Below, one piece after another: positions 16,321-24,433 of a DNA stretch of 64,000 nucleotides. Source of the stretch: Cytobacillus praedii (lineage in GTDB: Bacteria > Bacillota > Bacilli > Bacillales > Cytobacillaceae); contig NZ_LMBX01000005.1 in NCBI RefSeq assembly GCF_001439605.1, positions 62,001-126,000 on the forward strand. The letters run 5' to 3'. The first letter of the stretch is position 1. Each line of letters starts with the position of its first letter. Under the pieces are notes generated by a model that ran no database searches, was not told the origin of the DNA, and saw nothing but the letters and a program-made list of their open reading frames with translations. The translations under genes were made by a program, and so were the position numbers.

Positions 16321-16457
16321 TATTTATTATACTTAAAGTACTTGAAAAAGCAAACAACAGGATTAGAAAAGTATTTGTATATATCCTATTTTTCCAGCAG
16401 ATAATATTAAAGTTAGCATCTTGTGATATATATAAAACATATTAGGAGTTGAGAAGA

Positions 16458-16595
16458 ATGAAATCAAAGGATAACTTTTTAGAGGGAGCTAAGGTGACTA
16501 GAGATAATCAAATATATGGAACACCGAATAGTAAGAGTAAGAATGGAACCGGTGATTCACCAAATGATAATACAGGTAAAAGGAATTCAAAGTGA
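16458..16595 (+). CDS. Small hydrophilic protein, unknown
   Basis: A 45-residue, very polar peptide starting MKSKDNFLEGAKVTRDNQIY and rich in Asn, Lys, Ser and Gly, with no hydrophobic segment. AGGAG at 16444-16448 gives 9-base spacing to ATG 16458, and a terminator follows immediately, so it looks like a real gene. Composition is like that of minor small acid-soluble spore proteins (SspO/SspP type), but I do not recognise the sequence, and spore expression is only a guess. Confidence 0.6.
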   Translation: MKSKDNFLEGAKVTRDNQIYGTPNSKSKNGTGDSPNDNTGKRNSK

Positions 16596-16607
16596 TACAA
16601 TGGAAAT

Positions 16608-16633
16608 AGCCAAGAATTTCTTGGCTGTTTTTT
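16608..16633 (+). terminator. Terminator of the small hydrophilic gene
   Basis: AGCCAAG pairs with CTTGGCT around a 5-base loop, followed by GTTTTTT. Confidence 0.85.
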
Positions 16634-16755
16634 ATATGTGCGTGGAGAATCAAAGACATTTTTTTACTTTCAGGCTGACTGATAGTTTAGTATTCTAATA
16701 TGGAAAAAGTATTTATTAAGGCTAGCCAAAAATATATGCGGCAGGAGCAATGTAC

Positions 16756-17613
16756 ATGCAAACATTAGAGAAAATCAGTGATCGGTTTTGGTATCAAACA
16801 CCAGTGTCAGAAACAGATCGGCCTATATTGGGAGTGGTTATAGGTGATAAGCGATCCTTAATGATCGATGCTGGAAATTCAGAAGATCATGCGAAATATT
16901 TTCTTAGTGAGTTAGAAAAGAATAATATTCCGCTGCCGAGTATAGTAGTACTTACACATTGGCATTGGGATCATACTTTTGGGCTATCCGGTTTAGACAT
17001 GATTTCAGTTGCTTCTAGACAAACAAAAGCTGAGCTTGAAAAACAGGTCCCGTTTGAATGGACTGATGCTGCCTTGGATGAGCGAGTTCAGTCTGGTGTG
17101 GAAATAGAATTTTGCGCAAATGCAATTAAAGAAGAGTATGGAAGAGAAAGGAATATTACAATCACACTTCCAGAAATAACTTTCGAAACAATGATGCAGA
17201 TTGACCTTGGCGGAGTCACTTGTCAACTTCAGCATGTTGGCGGAGATCACGCTCAAGACTCTGTAATTGTGTATGTAAAGGAAGAAAAAATATTATTTTT
17301 AGCAGATGCAATATACGCTAACCTTTATTCTAGTAAAAGGAATCACACGGTGAAGAGAACACTACAGCTTTTAGATGAGATCGATCAATTTGATGCGGAT
17401 ATCTATATACTTTCGCATTGGAAGCCAGTATCAAAGCAAGAATATGAGCAAGAGGCTAATTTGTTAAGGAATATCGCTAAGCTAACTGAACAATTTACTG
17501 GGAGATATGAGGCTATTGTTAAAGCATATAAAGAACAAGTTGAGCGAGAATTAAATGAAGATGAGCATGAAACGATTGAGTATTTTATTAATGGGTATGG
17601 CATAGAGGGTTAG
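16756..17613 (+). CDS. Metallo-beta-lactamase-fold hydrolase
   Basis: A 285-residue MBL-fold protein with the zinc signature LTHWHWDHTFG (His68, His70, Asp72, His73). Further ligand candidates are in HVGGDHAQDS, FLADAIYAN and ILSHWKP. Substrates in this superfamily range from beta-lactams to thioesters and lactones; nothing here identifies one. AGGAG at 16743-16747 fits ATG 16756 (8 bases) better than ATG 16750. A terminator follows. Confidence 0.85.
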   Translation: MQTLEKISDRFWYQTPVSETDRPILGVVIGDKRSLMIDAGNSEDHAKYFLSELEKNNIPLPSIVVLTHWHWDHTFGLSGLDMISVASRQTKAELEKQVPFEWTDAALDERVQSGVEIEFCANAIKEEYGRERNITITLPEITFETMMQIDLGGVTCQLQHVGGDHAQDSVIVYVKEEKILFLADAIYANLYSSKRNHTVKRTLQLLDEIDQFDADIYILSHWKPVSKQEYEQEANLLRNIAKLTEQFTGRYEAIVKAYKEQVERELNEDEHETIEYFINGYGIEG

Positions 17614-17654
17614 AAAAAGAGCCTTTTCTATAAATTCAGGGGCAATGAGACTAG

Positions 17655-17707
17655 GGAAAGGAAAAAATTGGTGGTTTGACCATCCAATTTTTCTTTCCTT
17701 TATTTTT
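17655..17707 (+). terminator. Terminator after the MBL-fold gene
   Basis: A long imperfect hairpin, in which GGAAAG and AAAAATTGG pair with CCAATTTTT and CTTTCC, is followed by TTTATTTTT. Confidence 0.8.
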
Positions 17708-17758
17708 CTGTTCATTCCGCGTATCCTAGTTGTAATGTAGAAAATGGAGGATTATATC

Positions 17759-18820
17759 ATGAAAAAAGTTTTTGCAGATGTCATTCAATTTCGTGGCACG
17801 CATTATGATTTTGGCTATTATCAAGGGGAAGTGCTTAGAGAATCGATCTTGATCAAAAACAGAGAGCGGCAATGGAAGGTTCGAAAGCCCCTCTTTAAGA
17901 TTGACCTTGATGAAACTCAACAAGTTTTCAAGAAGCTGGCACCGATGATTTGGGAAGAATTTCTAGGATTACGGGATGCTCTAGAATGGCCGATGGAAAA
18001 AGTATTACAAGAGTTTGGCGGGTACAGAGTAAATATCAATCCTTCTGGATGCTCCATTTATGTAGGCGACCATTACATGATTCGCAATTATGATTATCAT
18101 CCAAAAACGTACGATGGCCGCTGTGTCGTATTTCAACCGAAGGACCAGGGATATGCCACGATCGGCTTGAGCCAGAAAATCACTGGCAGATGTGACGGAA
18201 TGAATGAAAAAGGTCTAGCAATGGGGTATACCTTTATGAACAGGAAACGTCCAGGTGATGGCTTTATATGTCATATGATCGGCAGGCTAATTCTTGAACT
18301 GTGCACCAATACAGGAGAAGCGGTTGATTTATTGAAAGAGATTCCACATCGAGGTTCATTTAGCTACGTTTTATACGATTCAAAAGGGGAGTTGCCGTAT
18401 ATTGTGGAGACTTCACCTAGAAGAGTAGAGGTGCGACAGGGAAATGCTTGCACCAATCATTTTAAAATCATGACGGAAGAGAATCGCCACGTCCTAGATG
18501 ATTCAAAGAAAAGAATGCAAGTAATTGAAGAATACCTGGGAAATCAATTAAGTGGAAAAGAAGCTTTTAGGCTATTAAATGATACAGATAGAGGCATATT
18601 CTCAAAGCTTTACGGAAGCTGGGCAGGAACGATTCATACTTCCGCTTATTTTCCACAAGAACTGGAATCTTGGATTGCACTTGGTGGAGACCAAGAACCA
18701 GAACAAATTGACTTTTCAAACTGGGTAAATGGCGAGGACCTCTCTATTAAGAGAATACAAGGAATGGTTGAAACGGATATTCCTTTTGTAAATATGGAGC
18801 AGGCAGATTGGTATCGGTGA
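17759..18820 (+). CDS. C45-family (acyl-transferase type) Ntn hydrolase
   Basis: A 353-residue protein of the peptidase C45/penicillin acyltransferase-like family. The RGTHYDFGYYQGE start, the predicted nucleophile Cys98 in NPSGCSIYVGDHYMIRNYDY, CDGMNEKGLAMGYTFMNRKR (seen as NEKGLAMGYTF) and CTNHF are typical. In this family the chain is often cleaved before the cysteine to free its amino group. GGAGG precedes ATG 17759. The next gene, mutT-like, lies 74 bases downstream and may be cotranscribed. The natural substrate is unknown. Confidence 0.82.
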   Translation: MKKVFADVIQFRGTHYDFGYYQGEVLRESILIKNRERQWKVRKPLFKIDLDETQQVFKKLAPMIWEEFLGLRDALEWPMEKVLQEFGGYRVNINPSGCSIYVGDHYMIRNYDYHPKTYDGRCVVFQPKDQGYATIGLSQKITGRCDGMNEKGLAMGYTFMNRKRPGDGFICHMIGRLILELCTNTGEAVDLLKEIPHRGSFSYVLYDSKGELPYIVETSPRRVEVRQGNACTNHFKIMTEENRHVLDDSKKRMQVIEEYLGNQLSGKEAFRLLNDTDRGIFSKLYGSWAGTIHTSAYFPQELESWIALGGDQEPEQIDFSNWVNGEDLSIKRIQGMVETDIPFVNMEQADWYR

Positions 18821-18894
18821 AATCTGTCCCTTTGGTAGGGGAAAGTAATTTTCTCAATTTTGAACAAAGATGTTCTTTGTATAAGGAGGCCTGT

Positions 18895-19296
18895 ATGAAA
18901 AAGGATATATATGTTGTAGGCGCAGTGATCATTGAAAAAGGGAAGGTCCTGTGTGCACAAAGGGGACAAGATGAGATTTTACCATATAAATGGGAGTTCC
19001 CGGGTGGTAAGATTGAAGCAGGAGAAACCCCTCAAGAAGCAGTAAAACGAGAAATTAACGAAGAATTGCTTTGTCATATTGAGATTGGGAAAGAAATTGA
19101 TCATACCATATACGAGTATGATTTTGGAACCGTTCATTTATCCACCTTCTTTTGCAAGTTAATAGAAGGGGAACCGCAGCTCACGGAACATTTAGAAATT
19201 AAATGGGTAGAGCCAGATAAGCTTGAATCTCTGGATTGGGCACCTGCTGATTTGCCAACTGTGAATAAATTGTCGGGTATGGCTTTAATTAAATAA
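18895..19296 (+). CDS. MutT-like Nudix hydrolase
   Basis: A 133-residue (deoxy)nucleoside triphosphate pyrophosphohydrolase of the MutT type. The Nudix box reads GGKIEAGETPQEAVKREINE followed by EL, about residues 38-59; the usual Gly after the EE pair is replaced. The C-terminal HLEIKWVEPDKLESLDWAPAD (seen as IKWVEPDKLESLDWAPAD) is typical of MutT/YbaO-like sanitising enzymes. AAGGAGG before ATG 18895 fixes the start. Confidence 0.9.
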   Translation: MKKDIYVVGAVIIEKGKVLCAQRGQDEILPYKWEFPGGKIEAGETPQEAVKREINEELLCHIEIGKEIDHTIYEYDFGTVHLSTFFCKLIEGEPQLTEHLEIKWVEPDKLESLDWAPADLPTVNKLSGMALIK

Positions 19297-19336
19297 GCAG
19301 CTGCATTTTTCTTTACATAGATATAATTATTAACTC

Positions 19337-19396
19337 ATCACGATAAATAAAGTGCCGATTTCCTATGATGGAAATCGGCACTTTATTTATCGTGAT
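19337..19396. terminator. Exceptionally long bidirectional hairpin
   Basis: The arms 19337-19363 and 19370-19396 are perfect complements of 27 bases around a 6-base loop (TATGAT). It lies between the MutT gene and the convergent small zinc-ribbon gene. The right arm contains the stop codon and last codon of the latter. Confidence 0.85.
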
Positions 19397-19596
19397 TCCT
19401 TAGGCGGTTGGCACACATCACATTTCCGTTGATGATTATTTTTAAATTTCGTAAATGTTTTCTCAAAATTACTGCCACATGCACATTTAAAAAGTAACTT
19501 TTGAGAAAAACCGTGATATTCCGTCGTTAGCAGTTTACTTTCCGAATTCTTCTCAACAAAATCTTTAATTTTATCTATTGTCCATCGTTTATTCAT
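19387..19596 (-). CDS. Small zinc-ribbon-like protein
   Basis: A 69-residue protein with FKCACGSNFEKTFTKF and KCDVCQPPK, a CxC...CxxC pattern that likely binds zinc. The N-terminal half (WTIDKIKDFVEKNSESKLL) resembles the small DUF723-like modules found alone or attached to HNH and homing-type endonucleases. GGAGGGG lies 6-7 bases before its ATG on the minus strand. Function is unknown; DNA binding is plausible. Confidence 0.65.
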   Translation of the reverse strand: MNKRWTIDKIKDFVEKNSESKLLTTEYHGFSQKLLFKCACGSNFEKTFTKFKNNHQRKCDVCQPPKESR

Positions 19597-19840
19597 TTTT
19601 TTACCCCTCCATATTTTTTCACTAGTCGGAGGCTATTCGGGCATCCGTTCAATAATGAGTAATATCGTAATGATCCTAAGTTTTTAATTATAGCATGTGT
19701 AAGCCTATATTTAAAGAACGTCAGATGAATCAATGAGCGTTCATTTTATTTTGCCAGGAAGATTTTAATAAAGAATGATTTAAAATTAGGAAATTTGAGC
19801 TAATGACAGGTAATAAATGTTGTGTTAATCTATCAATAAC

Positions 19841-19859
19841 AATTAACGAATTGTTAATT
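19841..19859. promoter_or_regulatory. NrtR-type operator, site 1
   Basis: AATTAACGAATTGTTAATT has identical AATTAAC/GTTAATT arms to the site upstream of pnuC and lies 24 bases before the nrtR start. It is a probable autoregulatory operator. Confidence 0.7.
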
Positions 19860-19882
19860 TAAAAACGTAAGGTGTGAATCAG

Positions 19883-20665
19883 ATGAATGATAATTTTTTA
19901 AATTATGATGTAAGCAACTATCGCACGCCTGATGGCTATACGAGTGATATTGCCGTTTTCACGATTATTTCAACCGAAGTAGGCCAGTATAAGCCTCCTG
20001 AAAAAACATTAAAAATTATGCTTATTAAACGAACCGAGAAAACCAAAGAAGGCCACTCCAACTTAGAAGGGGGAAAATGGGCATTGCCTGGCGGTTTTAT
20101 AAAACCTGAAGAAACAGCATATGAAGCTGCAGTTAGAGAACTAAGCGAAGAAACAGGAATCACGGGGTTGCGAATTAAGCACTTTGGTGTATACGATCAA
20201 TTTGGACGTGATAAGCGGGGATGGATTATTTCAAATGCTCATTATGCCATCGTGCCAGAAAATAAGCTGGTAAAAAGGAGAGCAGCTGATGATGCATCGG
20301 AAGTAGAGCTATTTTCTATGGACGAAGTGTTCCAGCTGGACTTGGCATTTGATCATAAGCAAATTATCGAGGAAGCTTTATGGTTTATTAAAAAGGATAT
20401 GTCCTTAACAACAGTTGCGAAAAACTTTTTGCCAAAGCAATTTGTTCTTTCGGAACTTCAAGGGGTCTTGTTAACTGTTATGGATGAGCCATGGCTTAAA
20501 CTTGATGCCCAATTTTTCCGGAAAGCACCCTCTCTGCCTTTTATTGAAAAAGTTGTAAAGGATGGAGTGCCGCAAAAGACCAATCGCTGGTCAAAAAATA
20601 AAGCACAGCTGTATCGATTTAACGATTTTGAGCCATACGTCTCAATATACAATGCTAAATATTAA
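19883..20665 (+). CDS. nrtR: NrtR-type Nudix-related regulator of NAD metabolism
   Basis: A 260-residue protein with an N-terminal Nudix domain (Nudix box about 71-93, with GFIKPEETAYEAAVRELSEE, all acidic residues kept) and a C-terminal winged-helix region (about 155-260). This is the NrtR layout. NrtR represses NAD biosynthesis and salvage genes and is usually released by ADP-ribose. The next three genes are for nicotinamide riboside uptake, NAD synthesis and ADP-ribose chemistry, which supports the call. ATG 19883 has AAGGTG 8 bases upstream; GTG 19874 overlaps that site. Confidence 0.85.
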   Translation: MNDNFLNYDVSNYRTPDGYTSDIAVFTIISTEVGQYKPPEKTLKIMLIKRTEKTKEGHSNLEGGKWALPGGFIKPEETAYEAAVRELSEETGITGLRIKHFGVYDQFGRDKRGWIISNAHYAIVPENKLVKRRAADDASEVELFSMDEVFQLDLAFDHKQIIEEALWFIKKDMSLTTVAKNFLPKQFVLSELQGVLLTVMDEPWLKLDAQFFRKAPSLPFIEKVVKDGVPQKTNRWSKNKAQLYRFNDFEPYVSIYNAKY

Positions 20666-20681
20666 TTTTTTTAGAAGTTAT

Positions 20682-20700
20682 AATTAACAAATTGTTAATT
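20682..20700. promoter_or_regulatory. NrtR-type operator, site 2
   Basis: AATTAACAAATTGTTAATT repeats the arms of site 1 with a different centre. It is 24 bases before the pnuC start and just after nrtR, so pnuC-nadR may have a separately controlled promoter. Confidence 0.7.
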
Positions 20701-20724
20701 AATAAACTGCGAGGAGTGGTAAAA

Positions 20725-21420
20725 ATGAAGATCATGAAAGATTGGACTATTTTTGAAAAGCTATGGCTTATAATTTTTACATTAATTAATATCTATCTAT
20801 TTTTTGCCTGGGAAGATACTATTCTTGGGCTGATCACCTCCATTTCTGGAATGCTATGTGTGGTGTTAGTTGCAAAAGGGAAGGTGAGTAACTATTATTT
20901 TGGCATCATTCAAACGGGAACCTATGCCTACATTGCCTATGGCTATGGTCTTTATGGTGAAGTGATGCTCAATGCCCTGTTTTATTTTCCGCTCCAATTT
21001 GTCGGTATCTATTTATGGAAGCAGCATACAACTGATCGCAAGATAAAAGGGGAGGATATCCAAATCAATGTTTTAACGAAAAAAGGATGGATTGGAACGA
21101 TCGTATCCTTTCTGGCAATCTTTATTCTTTATGCGTTCCTCTTAAAAAAGCTAGGTGGAAATGTGGTATGGATCGATTCTGCTACAACGACCTTATCTGT
21201 CATTGCACAAATCCTCATGTTAAAACGATACACTCAACAATGGTTATTCTGGATTGCAGTGAACGTGCTTTCAATTGTACTTTGGCTGAAGGCATTGATT
21301 TTGCAAGGTGGCAATGACGTATCGATGCTTGTGATGTGGTCAGCTTTTTTAATCAACAGTATATATGGATATTACAACTGGTCTAAAGTTTATAAGAAAC
21401 AGAAGGGAGAAGGGATGTAA
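20725..21420 (+). CDS. pnuC: Nicotinamide riboside transporter PnuC
   Basis: A 231-residue membrane protein with about seven hydrophobic segments and the PnuC landmarks GIIQTGTYAYIAYGYGLYGEV (seen as IQTGTYAYIAYGYGLYGE) and LFYFPLQFVGIYLW. PnuC facilitates uptake of nicotinamide riboside, trapped by the NadR kinase encoded next. GAGGAG precedes ATG 20725. The stop TAA abuts the nadR start. Confidence 0.92.
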   Translation: MKIMKDWTIFEKLWLIIFTLINIYLFFAWEDTILGLITSISGMLCVVLVAKGKVSNYYFGIIQTGTYAYIAYGYGLYGEVMLNALFYFPLQFVGIYLWKQHTTDRKIKGEDIQINVLTKKGWIGTIVSFLAIFILYAFLLKKLGGNVVWIDSATTTLSVIAQILMLKRYTQQWLFWIAVNVLSIVLWLKALILQGGNDVSMLVMWSAFLINSIYGYYNWSKVYKKQKGEGM

Positions 21421-22449
21421 ATGAAAAGAGTTGGATTTTTTGGCGGAAAGTTTCTGCCCTTCCATCAAGGTCATGTTTATTCTATTATTAAAGCTTCTAC
21501 GATGGTGGATGAATTATATGTCGTGCTTTCACATAGTGAAAAAAGAGACCAGGAATTATGCGCTGGTAGCAAGCTATCCTACATCCCAGGCCAGATTAGG
21601 CTTCGGTGGCTTTCTCAATTAACAAAGGAAATGAATAATATAAAGGTTGTGGAAGTAGAGGACCATGATGGGAATGAGGACTATGATTGGAAAGAAGGAG
21701 CCTTGAAAATAAGGGAAGCAATTGGGAGAGAAATTGATTCTGTTTTTAGCTCTGAAATCGAATATGGCCCAATTTTTAAGGAGTTGTATCCCGAAGCGGA
21801 ACATATTTTGATCGATGAAAAAAGAGAGCAGATTCCCATTTCAGCAACCCAAATTCGGGAAAAAGGGGTGTTTGCCTATTGGGATTACATTCCCGATGTG
21901 GCCAAACCTTATTTTATAAAGAAGATTGTCATTTTAGGGACGGAAAGCTGCGGGAAATCTACCCTTACTAAGAATTTAGCACTTATTTATAACACAACTT
22001 ATGTCAAAGAGTATGGAAGAGATTATTGTGAAGACTTAGGAGGCTGTGATGGAATTATTTTAGAGGAAGATTACCCGATGATTGCATATGGCCACAAACT
22101 GAAAGAATATGAAGCAATTAAAAGTGCCAATAAAATCGTTTTTATCGACACAGAGGCAGTAGTTACTCAATTTTACTCTGAACTGTACAATCAAAAACAC
22201 CAAACGGTCTTAAATGAGGTTGCACGGAATCAAGAGTACGATCTATGCCTATATTTGGAGCCAGATGTCAAATGGGTTGATGATGGATTAAGAGTGCACG
22301 GAGAACAGAAAGTGAGGGAGGAAAATAATCTCCGATTAAAGGAACTATTGAAGGAAAATGGGATGGATTTTGTAAGCATTGGCGGGACGTATCAAGAACG
22401 TTTGGAAAAGTCCATAGTGCTTATTGACAAAACGTTTGAGGGATTTTAA
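21421..22449 (+). CDS. nadR: NadR: NMN adenylyltransferase / nicotinamide riboside kinase
   Basis: A 342-residue bifunctional enzyme. Residues 1-160 form the nucleotidyltransferase half, with GGKFLPFHQGH (8-18) and ISATQIR (140-146). Residues 165-342 form the kinase half, with the P-loop GTESCGKST (173-181) and EYGRDYCEDLGG. It makes NMN from nicotinamide riboside and then NAD. No N-terminal helix-turn-helix of the enterobacterial NadR repressor is present; here NrtR is the regulator. The start follows the pnuC stop directly. Confidence 0.93.
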   Translation: MKRVGFFGGKFLPFHQGHVYSIIKASTMVDELYVVLSHSEKRDQELCAGSKLSYIPGQIRLRWLSQLTKEMNNIKVVEVEDHDGNEDYDWKEGALKIREAIGREIDSVFSSEIEYGPIFKELYPEAEHILIDEKREQIPISATQIREKGVFAYWDYIPDVAKPYFIKKIVILGTESCGKSTLTKNLALIYNTTYVKEYGRDYCEDLGGCDGIILEEDYPMIAYGHKLKEYEAIKSANKIVFIDTEAVVTQFYSELYNQKHQTVLNEVARNQEYDLCLYLEPDVKWVDDGLRVHGEQKVREENNLRLKELLKENGMDFVSIGGTYQERLEKSIVLIDKTFEGF

Positions 22450-22467
22450 TGAAGCAGGTGATGAGTA

Positions 22468-23310
22468 ATGAGACTTTTAAAAGATGCTGTTTATGGATTT
22501 GCAGTAGGCGATGCACTAGGAGTGCCATTTGAATTTAAAAAAAGAGGGTCATTTCACTGTACGGATATGGTTGGTTATGGTACATGGAAACAGAAAGCTG
22601 GGACGTGGTCAGATGATACCTCGATGCTTTTGGCAACTTGCGATTCCCTTAAGAAACACTATGCAGTTATACATGTTGATGATATGATGGGAAAATTCGA
22701 GCAGTGGTATTCAAGAGCTGACTACACTGCTCATTGTGAACGGTTTGACATTGGGAATACTACCGCAGCGGCCATCGAACAATATCGTTTAGGGACAACC
22801 CCATTGAAATGTGGCCAAACCGACATTTTTTCAAATGGAAATGGTTCGCTTATGAGAATACTCCCCCTAGCTTTTATACCATGTGAAGAGAATGATCTAA
22901 GAGATGTATCCAGCCTTACACATGCTCACTTCTTATCGATAGAGGCGTGTGTCATTTATATAAATATCGCAAAGCAATTAATACAGGGAGAATCCCTGCA
23001 ATTCATTCTTTCAAGAGGGACATGGTTAGAACCGTTTGAAAATATGGGAAAACTGGCACAGCTTTCAGAATCGGACATCATTTCATCTGGATATGTGGTA
23101 CATACATTGGAAGCAGCCCTTTGGTGTGTGTGTACTACAAATAATTATAGGGATTGTGTTCTGAAAGCGGTAAATCTTGGCGAAGATACTGACACTATTG
23201 CCGCAATTGCTGGCGGACTTGCTGGTATCATATACGGATACGAACAAATTCCTTCTGATTGGGTAGAAAAATTGGCAAATAAAGAATTGATTGATGAATG
23301 TTTGTTTTAG
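22468..23310 (+). CDS. ADP-ribosylglycohydrolase family protein
   Basis: A 280-residue DraG/ARH-fold protein: DAVYGFAVGDALGVPFEF at the start, GTWSDDTSMLLA with the first pair of metal-binding aspartates, GNGSLMRILPLA, and EDTDTIAAIAGGLAGIIYG with the second Asp pair. These enzymes remove ADP-ribose from proteins or small molecules. Being the last gene of an NrtR/NAD operon, it may return free ADP-ribose, the usual NrtR ligand, or act on ADP-ribosylated metabolites (inference). Confidence 0.88.
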   Translation: MRLLKDAVYGFAVGDALGVPFEFKKRGSFHCTDMVGYGTWKQKAGTWSDDTSMLLATCDSLKKHYAVIHVDDMMGKFEQWYSRADYTAHCERFDIGNTTAAAIEQYRLGTTPLKCGQTDIFSNGNGSLMRILPLAFIPCEENDLRDVSSLTHAHFLSIEACVIYINIAKQLIQGESLQFILSRGTWLEPFENMGKLAQLSESDIISSGYVVHTLEAALWCVCTTNNYRDCVLKAVNLGEDTDTIAAIAGGLAGIIYGYEQIPSDWVEKLANKELIDECLF

Positions 23311-23582
23311 ATGTAATAGATTCCATGACTTTGAAGGGGAGTTCTGAAGTGGGAGATAACTTTATTATCAATTTTGATAGTAAATGCTTTATATAGAAAA
23401 TTAGAAGTGCAAGGACCAACTGGCTCTATGAAAATTGGAATGAAGCTGTTAGTAAACGCCGAATACTGTTATTCAACAACCGTGCAAGTTTGTTGAAGAT
23501 TTTAACTTGATTTTAAAAAAAGGTTTTTGAAGTCTTTTGATGAAGATTAAATATTAAATCTATAAAACATGGGGGCTGGAGG

Positions 23583-24098
23583 ATGTTAACACTGTTTCAA
23601 TATAACTGGCAAGTTCGTGAGGATTGGTTTTCATTGTGCGAAGACATACCGGATGAAGAACTATTAAAGAAACGGGTCGGAGGGTTCGGCAGTATTCTGA
23701 ATACCTTATTTCATATAATTGATGTTGAATATATGTGGATCTTAGGTTTGCGAGGTGAAGCAGTTCCTGAGGCACCATTGTTTGAGGATTATGCCAGCTT
23801 ACAAAAAGTAAAAGATCTTTCAGTTCTCTATCATAAGAAAGTGAAGCCATTTGTGACATCATGGACAAATGAAATGGAATCTCGGAAACTTTCAGAAACT
23901 GATTTCATTGAAGAACCGATAAGCTCTAGAGACGCTCCAATCAGACGCCGTGTCATTGAATGTACACACGGAGAGATTATACGTCATGTCATTGTTCATG
24001 AAATTCACCATATTGGCCAATTATCTATATGGGCACGCGAAATAGGGATAGAACCTATTTCTGCAAATCTGAGAGGAAGAGGGCTGTTCGATAAATAG
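23583..24098 (+). CDS. DinB-family protein
   Basis: A 171-residue DinB/YfiT-like four-helix protein with the metal triad His44 (TLFHIIDVE), His139 and His143 (HVIVHEIHHIGQL). It is a different subfamily from the DinB gene at 14.1 kb. Its start lies just after GGGGGCTGGAGG. Function is unknown; some relatives are bacillithiol transferases. A terminator follows. Confidence 0.82.
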   Translation: MLTLFQYNWQVREDWFSLCEDIPDEELLKKRVGGFGSILNTLFHIIDVEYMWILGLRGEAVPEAPLFEDYASLQKVKDLSVLYHKKVKPFVTSWTNEMESRKLSETDFIEEPISSRDAPIRRRVIECTHGEIIRHVIVHEIHHIGQLSIWAREIGIEPISANLRGRGLFDK

Positions 24099-24121
24099 AC
24101 TCCTTTGCTAATTTCACGCTC

Positions 24122-24159
24122 GGGCGCAATTCTGAAGTAAGAATTACGCCCTTTTTTTA
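24122..24159 (+). terminator. Terminator after the second DinB gene
   Basis: GGGCG and AATTCT pair with AGAATT and CGCCC (one mismatch), then a run of seven T. Its sequence resembles the hairpin repeats found between 33 and 45 kb. Confidence 0.85.
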
Positions 24160-24433
24160 GGACTGTTACTTTTCATCTCATGCATTTAAAGTCAAAAGAT
24201 TATTGTGTGCCTGTTTATCAACACTCCTATAAGCAAGTCCACTACCCGTATGGAAACACCCATATATTAAATTTGTTTGCATTGCAGCATAGGTTGTTCC
24301 CAAAAGGGAGTAGACAACATAGAAACTATATATTTATTTATCTCCATTTGCATTCCATATTTCGATTAATGCTGGAATATTCAGCAGTTATAATAATCCC
24401 AGATTGATCAATAAATATGTAGGGAGATAAAAA
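24160..24433. other. Intergenic stretch without a supported gene
   Basis: A 75-codon plus-strand frame at 24180 has no ribosome binding site and unlikely composition, and is not called. The only element seen is the ribosome binding site GGGAG before the EamA gene. Confidence 0.5.

Noticed and set aside
16516-16698. 60-codon frame over the small hydrophilic gene and its terminator
   Set aside because: It runs through the terminator hairpin and has no ribosome binding site, whereas the 45-codon frame has both signals.
24180-24407. 75-codon plus-strand frame
   Set aside because: No ribosome binding site, odd His/Tyr-rich composition and no recognisable pattern; likely chance.
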